DNA of 6,603 nucleotides from Helicobacter_D sp964464895 (GCA_964464895.1 CAYXGY010000018.1:1-6603), one strand, 5' to 3'; shown: positions 1 to 5,766, counted from the first letter of the stretch. Numbers and translations: made by a program. The notes: generated by a model not told the origin, from the sequence alone.

Positions 1-170
1 TTCGTTTCTTTGGTTAAAGTTGTTTAGCAATATTCCTGCTTAGTTGTCAGAGATTATCTCTTGTTATTTTTCTGCTTAATAATTTCTCTTTCTACATTTT
101 AGTAATTTTGTAAAATTAAATTTATTCATGATTCTATTTATTATTATCCGATAAATTCCCTTTTATTTCA

Positions 171-187
171 AGTGTTTTTAAAACACT
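171..187. promoter_or_regulatory. Perfect 17-base palindrome, possible operator
   Basis: AGTGTTTTTAAAACACT has 8-base arms around one central base. It lies 133 bases before the first gene's ATG and about 38 bases before the poly-G tract. The 12-mer AAGTGTTTTTAA that covers its left side (170-181) recurs at 1895-1906 upstream of efeO. It could bind a dimeric regulator or form a small AT-rich hairpin in RNA. No T-run typical of a terminator follows it, and I do not recognise the regulator. Confidence 0.35.
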
Positions 188-224
188 AATATTTTAATTT
201 TAGTAAAATTTAAGCTATTTTTTA

Positions 225-235
225 GGGGGGGGGGG
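225..235. repeat. Poly-G tract (G11), candidate phase-variation tract
   Basis: Eleven uninterrupted G residues stand in otherwise very AT-rich intergenic DNA, 84 bases before the ATG at 320. In Campylobacter and Helicobacter, G/C tracts of this length are known slipped-strand contingency loci. Here the tract is not inside any open frame with a usable start upstream, so a length change would act on transcription or on the mRNA leader rather than shift a reading frame. It directly abuts a CATAAT box, which would place it in the -35/-10 spacer of a promoter. Confidence 0.8.
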
Positions 236-241
236 CATAAT
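236..241 (+). promoter_or_regulatory. Candidate -10 box (CATAAT) abutting the poly-G tract
   Basis: CATAAT differs from TATAAT by one base and starts immediately after the G11 tract. Transcription would begin near 248, leaving a leader of about 70 bases before the ATG at 320. No good -35 hexamer is visible upstream, but -35 boxes are poorly conserved in Campylobacterota. If it is real, tract length would set the -35/-10 spacing, as known for other phase-variable promoters. The assignment is an inference. Confidence 0.4.
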
Positions 242-319
242 TTCTTCCTTGAGCTTTATGAAGTTTGAATTACTTGTTGTGATTATGTCTTTGTGGGTTT
301 CGCAACGAAAGGAGATTTT

Positions 320-934
320 ATGAATATCACAAAAGCAACCCTCAGTATGCGGAGCTATTTTGCTACGACAAAAGATGCTATGAAAGCAGCAAAACAAACT
401 CAAGCTGGAGGAGAATCCACAGAAACACAACCAAATACAAAGATTATTGGTTCTGTCAATATAAGCGATGAACAGGCAGAACAACTTGAAAAATCCCTCG
501 CCAATATTGATTTATCGGCTTTGATAAAAGAGGCTCAAGAGTTAAATGATGACTTAGAAGTCAATTGGAATGCTGTGGTAGACCCTGGCGGCAAGATTTA
601 TGCACGTACATATATTGAATCGTTAGCAAGACAATATGAAAATGCTAAAAATACGATTGAACAATATTATGCGCCTGCGCATAAAGACAATCTTGCACAA
701 GGCAGCGAGGCGGCGGCAATGAATTATCTCTCGTTAAAATATACAAAGTTTGGGCTCGAGGTTGGTTCTCCTTATTATCGCTCGGATATGTCCGAGGCAG
801 AACGGCAAATGGCATTGCGACAAGAGCGAGCGTTGTTGCTTGGTGGGCGCGTTACATTGGGCGACCCCTATGCGTTGCAATCGAGCGAGGGAATGTTGAA
901 TATGGAGAGAACAGAAAATCTTAAGATTTTGTAA
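320..934 (+). CDS. Hypothetical protein, 204 aa, no recognised family
   Basis: I do not recognise the product with confidence. The start at 320 is chosen because AAAGGAG (308-314) sits five bases ahead of it; the in-frame GTG at 293 has no such site. The protein has no signal peptide or membrane segment, so it is cytoplasmic or exported by a signal-peptide-independent route. Residues 1-45 are Ser/Thr/Gln/Lys-rich and probably disordered. Residues 48-83 look helical and acidic. A VVDPGGKIYAR stretch (86-96) is followed by helices rich in Tyr, Gln and Glu. Near the C-terminus are PYYRSDMSEAERQMA (151-165) and GDPYA (181-185). The layout faintly recalls the uncharacterised DUF4885/DUF6033-type proteins of Firmicutes, but this is a low-confidence memory and not a match I could test. 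It probably shares a transcript with the next gene, 37 bases downstream, and may be controlled by the upstream poly-G tract. The 3' third is richer in GC than the first part. Confidence 0.85.
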   Translation: MNITKATLSMRSYFATTKDAMKAAKQTQAGGESTETQPNTKIIGSVNISDEQAEQLEKSLANIDLSALIKEAQELNDDLEVNWNAVVDPGGKIYARTYIESLARQYENAKNTIEQYYAPAHKDNLAQGSEAAAMNYLSLKYTKFGLEVGSPYYRSDMSEAERQMALRQERALLLGGRVTLGDPYALQSSEGMLNMERTENLKIL

Positions 935-948
935 AAAATGACCGATAT
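922..948 (+). promoter_or_regulatory. Candidate sigma28 (FliA) promoter for the 225-aa gene
   Basis: TAAGATTT (922-929), 11 bases, then ACCGATAT (941-948) matches the classic FliA consensus TAAAGTTT-N11-GCCGATAA at 6/8 and 6/8 positions with exact spacing. CGATAT is also the -10 core known for Campylobacter FliA promoters. The -35 half overlaps the last codons of the preceding gene. Transcription would start near 955, just before GGAGG (960-964), giving a very short leader. The call rests on the motif alone. Confidence 0.45.
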
Positions 949-971
949 AACCAAGATATGGAGGAATAAAT

Positions 972-1649
972 ATGCAAGTAAATCAAACAAATGCTTTCAA
1001 TAGTATCCCTAGCGGATATGAGAGTGCAAAAAGAAATGCGCAAGCAATAGGTGCAAGGTTGGTAGATTATGTCGAGACGGAGGATATGGCAATTGCTACG
1101 GTTGTCTCAAAAGAGAGTCCAAGCATTCCAAAAACTTTACAAGAATTAGAGGAATATATACAGGGTAAATATGGTGCAAACACAACGAACAAGACGATTG
1201 AGGGGATTCCAGCGTCTATCGATGTTTCACCCGCGTTTTTGCAAAAAGTGCTCGACGACCCCGAGAAGATGCAATGGCTCGAGGAGAATCTCGAGGCGAT
1301 GCAGTCGCTGAACACGTCGATGTTTGCAGGAATGCTCACGTATGTGGGGTATAGTGTCGATGGTGATGGCAATATCATGATGATGGGCAGCGGCAGCAAC
1401 GACCCCGACGGCAGCATTGCCCGCGCGAACGCGAAGCGCAAACAAGAGGAGGCGCGCGAGAAAGAGCGGCTCGAGCAAAAGCGGCTTGAGGAAAAGAAAG
1501 AGGAGGAGAAGCGGCTCGAGAAGCTGCGAGAAAAAGACGAGGCGAGCGGCGAGATTCGGGTTACGATTAGCGGCGAGAGCGCGAAGGCTGTGCAAGCAGG
1601 GCTCGCGAGTGCCTTGCAGATCGGAATCGCGCTCGATATGAAAGCATAG
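972..1649 (+). CDS. Hypothetical protein with charged coiled coil, 225 aa
   Basis: The function is unknown. The start is supported by GGAGG (960-964) seven bases upstream. No signal peptide or membrane segment is visible. Residues 1-25 are polar and probably disordered. Residues 53-68 form an acidic helix (LQELEEYIQGKYG). Residues 80-112 (IPASIDVSPAFLQKVLDDPEKM...) and a VDGDGNIMMM strand (129-138) recall uncharacterised DUF6033-like proteins; that is an untested memory. DGDGN also resembles the start of a calcium-binding loop, but the rest of such a loop is absent. Residues about 151-192 are an Arg/Lys/Glu coiled coil with repeated (E/K)RLE units. A short C-terminal domain follows (GEIRVTISGESAKAVQAG..., 193-225). 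Base use changes strongly: 1381-1620 is about 62% GC by hand count, using GCG, GAG, CTC and CGC/CGG codons, against about 28% in a sampled line of efeU (4081-4140). This suggests acquired or rapidly evolving sequence. It follows the 204-aa gene by 37 bases and may have its own flagellar-type promoter. Confidence 0.85.
   Translation: MQVNQTNAFNSIPSGYESAKRNAQAIGARLVDYVETEDMAIATVVSKESPSIPKTLQELEEYIQGKYGANTTNKTIEGIPASIDVSPAFLQKVLDDPEKMQWLEENLEAMQSLNTSMFAGMLTYVGYSVDGDGNIMMMGSGSNDPDGSIARANAKRKQEEAREKERLEQKRLEEKKEEEKRLEKLREKDEASGEIRVTISGESAKAVQAGLASALQIGIALDMKA
1464..1520 (+). repeat. In-frame (A/G)AGCGGCT(C/T)GAG repeats in the coiled coil
   Basis: Three near-identical 12-mers, at 1464-1475, 1479-1490 and 1509-1520, encode ERLE, KRLE and KRLE at residues 165-168, 170-173 and 180-183. 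They are spaced 15 and 30 bases apart, so all are in frame and could be gained or lost without shifting the reading frame. Two contain CTCGAG, which also occurs at 755, 1278 and 1290. Confidence 0.6.
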
Positions 1650-1746
1650 AATATAAAATTAATACCAAATTTAGTTTTACTCTACTAAAGCAGCAGTTTT
1701 TAGGATTCTATTGTCTAATCCAAAATACTAGAAATTCTATGAATTA

Positions 1747-1782
1747 TCTTAATGGCGAAGTGGCATTTTTTCGTCATTAAGA
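1747..1782. other. 13-bp inverted repeat / hairpin after the hypothetical pair
   Basis: The left arm 1747-1759 (TCTTAATGGCGAA) pairs with 1770-1782 (TTCGTCATTAAGA) across a 10-base loop, with one G-U wobble in RNA. It lies about 100 bases after the stop of the 225-aa gene. It lacks a following T-run, so it is not a standard intrinsic terminator on the + strand. TGGCGAAG (1753-1760) can alternatively pair with CTTCGCCA (1858-1865) further down, so two mutually exclusive foldings exist. It may be an RNA 3' end structure or an operator. Confidence 0.45.
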
Positions 1783-1803
1783 CCATAATATTACTTCTTT
1801 GCT

Positions 1804-1822
1804 AATAATGAAAAAGATTCTT
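1804..1822. promoter_or_regulatory. Candidate Fur box upstream of efeO
   Basis: The 19 bases match the E. coli Fur consensus GATAATGATAATCATTATC at 13/19 positions, including the run ATAATGA. The site also lies within a wider inverted repeat AATAAT...ATTATT (1804-1828), similar to the H. pylori Fur-box form TAATAATnATTATTA. Iron-dependent repression of the downstream efe genes is expected from their function. In AT-rich DNA such matches also arise by chance. Confidence 0.45.
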
Positions 1823-1853
1823 ATTATTTATATTTTTTTAAGAAAAATTCTTT

Positions 1854-1859
1854 TATACT
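1854..1859 (+). promoter_or_regulatory. Candidate -10 box (TATACT) for the efe operon
   Basis: TATACT is a good -10 match 75 bases before the efeO start and would start transcription near 1866, just ahead of the large inverted repeat. The region upstream is T-rich without a clear -35. CATAAT at 1886-1891 inside the repeat is an alternative. Either would serve efeO, efeB and efeU as one unit. Confidence 0.4.
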
Positions 1860-1867
1860 TCGCCACA

Positions 1868-1910
1868 TTTATTAAAAACAATTCTCATAATTGTAAGTGT
1901 TTTTAATAAA
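1868..1910. promoter_or_regulatory. Perfect 13-bp inverted repeat before efeO
   Basis: TTTATTAAAAACA (1868-1880) is exactly inverted at 1898-1910 with 17 bases between. Inside it is a second small inversion, CAATT/AATTG (1879-1883 and 1889-1893). On the minus strand 1874-1892 matches the Fur consensus at 12/19 positions. It ends 12 bases before the efeO ribosome binding site AAAGGA (1923-1928). It could be an operator or a hairpin in the mRNA leader. Confidence 0.5.
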
Positions 1911-1934
1911 ATTTACAAAAGCAAAGGATAAGAA

Positions 1935-2753
1935 ATGAAAATTCGTAAAATTACCACAGGTTTGGTTGCATTAGCACTTATGGGCAGTTTGCAATTCGCG
2001 AACGCAGTAGATTTGAGCAAAGAGACTAGGGCATATCGCCAATTCGTAATTGAGCAGATTGATTTACTTTTAGCAGATACAGAAAAGTTTGTCAAGGCTC
2101 TAAAAAATGGCGATGTAAAAGATGCAAAGGCAATTTATCCACTCGCAAGAATGTATTATGAACGTAGCGAACCCATTGCTGAAAGTTTTGGCGATTTAGA
2201 CCCACGCATTGATGCGCGTTTAGCAGACCTTGAGGAAGAGGGTAAGGGAGAAAAAGATTGGAGTGGATTCCATAAGATTGAAAAAATCTTGTGGGAGAAA
2301 AATACGACAAACGGCACTGAAGCCGCAGCAGACCAACTCTTGCTTGATATTAAGGAATTGCGTGCAAAAATCCCAACAGCAAAAGTTGATGCAGAGCTAA
2401 TGCTTACAGGCGCAGTAGATTTGCTCAATGAAGTTTCCACGAGCAAAATTACAGGTGAAGAGGATATTTTTTCCAAGACAGACCTTTATGACTTCCAAGC
2501 AAATATTGAAGGCGCAGAAAAAATTTATGAGCTTTTCCGCCCTCATTTACTCAAAAAAGACAAAAAGCTAGCGAATGAGATTGAAACGCAGTTTAATGCA
2601 GTCAATACGCTTCTCGCAAAACATAATCGTTCTAAAAATGGATATGATTTTGTTGGTTATGACAAATTATCGCAAGCAGATATTAAAGCACTTGCAGAAG
2701 CTGTAAATAAATTGGGTGAGCCTCTTTCTAAAATGGGCATAATCTTAGAATAA
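1935..2753 (+). CDS. efeO: EfeO/EfeM-type periplasmic iron-binding protein (M75, imelysin-like)
   Basis: This is the periplasmic component of an EfeUOB-type iron transporter and presumably delivers iron to the FTR1 permease. The 272-aa product starts with a Sec signal peptide: basic MKIRK, a hydrophobic stretch to about residue 20, and an ANA cleavage site after residue 24. The mature protein is one all-helical M75 domain. It carries the family's HxxE metal-binding motif as HKIE (113-116) in GFHKIEKILW, and the conserved block ITGEEDIFSKTDLYDF (172-187) followed by ANIEGA. E. coli EfeO (about 375 aa) has an N-terminal cupredoxin domain that is absent here, so this is the short form also seen in EfeM and staphylococcal FepA. 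It is secreted, not a lipoprotein, since no lipobox Cys is present. AAAGGA (1923-1928) supports the start. It is the first gene of a tight operon, ending nine bases before the preferred efeB start, and is probably Fur-regulated. Confidence 0.93.
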   Translation: MKIRKITTGLVALALMGSLQFANAVDLSKETRAYRQFVIEQIDLLLADTEKFVKALKNGDVKDAKAIYPLARMYYERSEPIAESFGDLDPRIDARLADLEEEGKGEKDWSGFHKIEKILWEKNTTNGTEAAADQLLLDIKELRAKIPTAKVDAELMLTGAVDLLNEVSTSKITGEEDIFSKTDLYDFQANIEGAEKIYELFRPHLLKKDKKLANEIETQFNAVNTLLAKHNRSKNGYDFVGYDKLSQADIKALAEAVNKLGEPLSKMGIILE

Positions 2754-2762
2754 GGTGTGAAA

Positions 2763-3956
2763 ATGCAATCTTTAAACCGCCGCAAGTTTTTAAAGGGTAT
2801 GGTAGCACTTGGGGCTTTTACCCCTGTGATGATGAATGCGGATTCTAAGTCTATGCTTCCGCGGATGTCTCCTACTATCGCAAATCAATATTCATTTTTT
2901 GGTATTCATCAACAAGGAATCGCAACTCCAGCGCAAAAGCATATTTATTTTTTAGTTCTTGATTTGCACGCAAATTCTCGTTCTGAAATCAAAGAGGTTT
3001 TTCAAACTTGGACAACTTACGCAAGCAAGCTAACAGCAGGTGAAAATGTCGCTCCTTATAGCAAAAATTTCCTTGTGCCAACCCACGATACAGGAGAAGC
3101 AGATTCGTTAAATCCTTATAATTTGACGCTTACCTTTGGTGTGGGGGCGAGTTTCTTTGATAAATTGGGCTTGAAATCTGCTCGTCCCGCTTCCTTAAAA
3201 GATTTACCGCATTTTCCTAGAGACCAACTTCGTCCTGAATTTAGCGGTGGAGACATCTGCATTCAAGCGTGTGCCGATGACCCACAAGTTGCTTTTCACG
3301 CTGTGCGAAATCTCGTGCGAGTGGCTCGCTTGAAAGTTACGATGAAGTGGTCGCAAATGGGCTTTAATTCTTATGAAAATAGTGAAACACCACGGAATCT
3401 TTTTGCTTTTAAAGATGGCACAATCAATCCTACTAAAAATGAATTGGACAAAGTCGTTTGGGTTAAAGATGGAAGTTGGCTTGATAATGGCACATATTTA
3501 GCAATTCGTCGCGTGCAAATGCACCTTGAAACTTGGGATAGGACGCATTTAAAAGGGCAGAATGATACTTTTGGGCGCAAGCGCGATTCCGGCGCAGCTT
3601 ATGGTAAAAATACTGAATTTGAAGAGGCGGACATTGAGGCAAAAGACGAAAAGGGTGAGCGCATTATGCCAGAGGATTCCCATGTCTTTTTGGCTAAAAA
3701 AACAGGAATCCAAATTTTGCGCCGCTCTTTTTCGTTTGCGAGTGGTGTAGATACACGCACAGGACAATTTGATGCGGGATTGCTTTTTATTTCGTTTCAG
3801 AAAGACCCAATGCAGTTTATTAAAATTCAAAACACATTAGGAAATGTGGATAGAATGAATGAGTATATCACCCATATTGGAAGTGGGCTTTTTGCTTGTT
3901 TTGGTGGAGTAAGCAAAAGAAATGGAGATTATATCGGACGTGCTCTTTTAGGCTAA
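2763..3956 (+). CDS. efeB: EfeB, Tat-exported DyP-type haem peroxidase
   Basis: EfeB is the peroxidase component of the Efe system; oxidation of ferrous iron and release of iron from haem have both been proposed for this family. I prefer ATG 2763 over GTG 2757 because AAGG at the efeO stop codon (2752-2755) is spaced seven bases from it but only one from the GTG. The 397-aa protein opens with a twin-arginine signal (NRRKFLK, residues 5-11), a short hydrophobic stretch and a likely cleavage after MNA (26). This fits a cofactor-loaded protein exported folded. Family marks are TPRNLFAFKDGTINP (209-223) with catalytic Asp218, RRVQMHLETWDR (249-260), the probable proximal haem ligand His307 in DSHVFLAKK, the distal Arg in ILRRSFSFASG (318-328), and DAGLLFISFQKD (337-348). 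The usual GxxDG motif reads AFKDG here, so the first Gly is Ala. Length is normal for the family. It sits between its two partner genes. Confidence 0.94.
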   Translation: MQSLNRRKFLKGMVALGAFTPVMMNADSKSMLPRMSPTIANQYSFFGIHQQGIATPAQKHIYFLVLDLHANSRSEIKEVFQTWTTYASKLTAGENVAPYSKNFLVPTHDTGEADSLNPYNLTLTFGVGASFFDKLGLKSARPASLKDLPHFPRDQLRPEFSGGDICIQACADDPQVAFHAVRNLVRVARLKVTMKWSQMGFNSYENSETPRNLFAFKDGTINPTKNELDKVVWVKDGSWLDNGTYLAIRRVQMHLETWDRTHLKGQNDTFGRKRDSGAAYGKNTEFEEADIEAKDEKGERIMPEDSHVFLAKKTGIQILRRSFSFASGVDTRTGQFDAGLLFISFQKDPMQFIKIQNTLGNVDRMNEYITHIGSGLFACFGGVSKRNGDYIGRALLG

Positions 3957-3984
3957 TTACCAAAGAATCTTTAAGGATTTTGTT

Positions 3985-5673
3985 ATGATGAAAAAAATTT
4001 CAATTCTTTTCTTTTTATTTTTCTTTTTGCAAATCGCAAATGCACAGGTGCGTGTAGGGCATTTATTTGTGATGATTTCTGACGCAATGGAAAATGCAAA
4101 AAATTCTAATGATATGAAATCTATACCGATTTTGGAAAATTTTAAGGTAGAATTTAATGCGATTCCTACTTCAAATTCTAAAAGCAAAATGCAAGTTAAT
4201 GAGACTTTAGAGATTGCGTTAAAAAATCCAAAGTTAGAAAATTTAGAATCCCTTTCGGTTGCACTTCTTGCATTTGAAAAAGAACAAAATCCTGTGGATT
4301 ATGAAGCCAAGAGGAAGCAGTTTGAAAAACGCATAATGCCTGTCTTTAAGCAGTTTGAGAGAGCGACAGAAGAAAAAACAATAGAGGAATTGCCCGTGCT
4401 TTATAAGCGATTCTATGATACATGGCAGCGTAATGAAAGGGTAGTAGGCGATACAAGTGCTGGACATTATGGACAAATTGAAACGGCTTTAGCCCTCTAT
4501 CGCGTGGCAATGGTGAGTGAAGTGCCGGATTTTGACACAATGAATCTGCAACTTCAAAAGCTTGGTGCTGCCTTAAATGATTTTATTAAAGGAAATGTTT
4601 TAGAGGCTCAAAGTGTAGCTGGTGCGCCACAAAATTTGCCCGATGGTTTGGCACTTTTGCGCCGCGCACTTGCAGATTTTCCGGAAAATGAAACCGCCGC
4701 AAAAGATGCAATTTTTACTTTCATTACCCAATGGGCTATCTTTGAGGGTGAAGTGCGCACAAGAGATGGTGGATTGTATAATCGGATTGAATCGGAGCTT
4801 CCAGAAATTGCTGCAAAAGGTGCAAGTGAAGAAAATTTAGAGCGATTCTTGAATCTCATTGAATCCATAGAAGCACTTGATATTAGCGCAGGATATACAG
4901 CATTTGATGCGGCAATTATTCTATTGCGAGAGGGGTTAGAAGCACTTTTAATCATTATGGCATTACTTACAGCATTGCAAGCAGCCAACCAAACACGTGG
5001 GCAATATTGGGTAATTGGGGGGGCAATTCTTGGCGTAGGTTTTAGTTTAATCGTGGCGATAATCTTGACGCAAGTTTTTCCTCTAGCAGCGGCAGGTACG
5101 AATCGTGAGATTTTGGAGGGTGCAGTAGGAATTGTAGCAGTGGTTGTGATGATATTCGTGGGTACATGGTTGCATAGCAAGGGCAGTATAGCGGGTTGGC
5201 AGTCTTATATTTCAAGCAAAATGGGACAAGCACTTGCTAGAGGAAGCCTATTTGGGCTAAGTGGGCTTGCATTTTTGGCAGTATTTCGTGAGGGCGCAGA
5301 AACAATACTCTTTTATGCTGGTATGATGCCGCAAATCACAATGGAATCGTTTTTAAGTGGAGTGGGTGCTGCTATTTTAGGACTAATTGTTATCGCTTAT
5401 TTAATGAAAATTTTTGCACAAAAATTGCCGATTCATTTGATGTTTAAAGTAATGAGCTGGTTAATTTACGCACTAGGATTCAAAATTTTAGGAGTGAGTA
5501 TGCATGCTTTGCAGCTGACAAATGTGCTCCAACAAGATATTTTACCCTTTCCTAGTATAGTGATTCTTGGATTTTATAATAGCTTTCAGGGAATCTTTGC
5601 GCAAATTGTATATATTGTGCTAATTGTGGTTGTGGCAATATGGCAAAGACGCATTGAAATGCGTGAAAAGTAG
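3985..5673 (+). CDS. efeU: EfeU, FTR1-family iron permease with N-terminal periplasmic domain
   Basis: This is the inner-membrane iron permease of the Efe system, homologous to yeast Ftr1. AAGGA (3973-3977) is seven bases from ATG 3985; the ATG at 3988 is a less well spaced alternative. Residues 1-20 are a signal peptide ending in ANA. Residues 21 to about 300 form a helical extracytoplasmic domain with the pattern FYDTWQRNERVVGD...YGQIETAL (143-169). This domain is known in long FTR1 proteins such as YwbL/FepC but absent from the 276-aa E. coli EfeU. The membrane part (about 305-555) has roughly seven hydrophobic segments. The two iron-translocation motifs are REGLE (315-319) in the first and REGAE (435-439) in the fourth. 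The protein ends in a basic tail (WQRRIEMREK). It lies 28 bases after efeB. A G7 run at 5017-5023 in the coding sequence is a possible slippage site. No clear terminator follows. Confidence 0.94.
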   Translation: MMKKISILFFLFFFLQIANAQVRVGHLFVMISDAMENAKNSNDMKSIPILENFKVEFNAIPTSNSKSKMQVNETLEIALKNPKLENLESLSVALLAFEKEQNPVDYEAKRKQFEKRIMPVFKQFERATEEKTIEELPVLYKRFYDTWQRNERVVGDTSAGHYGQIETALALYRVAMVSEVPDFDTMNLQLQKLGAALNDFIKGNVLEAQSVAGAPQNLPDGLALLRRALADFPENETAAKDAIFTFITQWAIFEGEVRTRDGGLYNRIESELPEIAAKGASEENLERFLNLIESIEALDISAGYTAFDAAIILLREGLEALLIIMALLTALQAANQTRGQYWVIGGAILGVGFSLIVAIILTQVFPLAAAGTNREILEGAVGIVAVVVMIFVGTWLHSKGSIAGWQSYISSKMGQALARGSLFGLSGLAFLAVFREGAETILFYAGMMPQITMESFLSGVGAAILGLIVIAYLMKIFAQKLPIHLMFKVMSWLIYALGFKILGVSMHALQLTNVLQQDILPFPSIVILGFYNSFQGIFAQIVYIVLIVVVAIWQRRIEMREK

Positions 5674-5766
5674 AGGGGATATTAGTTTGTGTTATAAAGA
5701 TTAAAGTTTTTAGAATCTAATTTAAACCGAATATAAGATTTTAATTTACTTTAATAATGCAATCAG

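Larger units (their letters stand above)
1..319. other. AT-rich non-coding leader before the first gene
   Basis: No convincing gene was found on either strand; all forward frames are cut by frequent stops. The stretch holds a 13-base palindrome AGAGATTATCTCT (49-61), a CCGATAA element (148-154), a 17-base palindrome (171-187), a G11 tract (225-235) and a CATAAT box (236-241). A 21-codon open frame starts at 258 (MKFELLVV...) and ends in a TGA at 321-323 that overlaps the ATG of the next gene. It lacks a clear ribosome binding site, so it is not called as a gene. Confidence 0.6.

Noticed and set aside
225..260. Poly-G tract as a coding contingency tract joining an upstream frame to the first gene
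   Set aside because: All three forward frames leading into the tract lack ATG, GTG or TTG between the last stop and the tract.
215..484. 89-codon minus-strand frame running into the poly-C complement of the G11 tract
   Set aside because: It overlaps the well-supported 204-aa gene, has no ribosome binding site, and its Cys/Phe/Ser-rich product looks like an antisense artefact; the poly-C lies only in its last codons.
1067..1595. Two overlapping minus-strand frames and a plus-strand Arg-rich frame in the GC-rich part of the 225-aa gene
   Set aside because: GC-rich sequence lacks stop codons by chance; the Leu-rich and Arg-rich products are simple shadows of the coiled-coil codons.
1670..1689. 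TTTAGT/ACTAAA hairpin just after the 225-aa gene as a terminator
   Set aside because: Only a 6-bp A-T-rich stem with an 8-base loop and no T-run directly after it.
4608..5180. 190-codon minus-strand frame within efeU
   Set aside because: It lies antisense to the FTR1 domain, whose REGLE motif and membrane segments are clear; the antisense product shows no recognisable domain.
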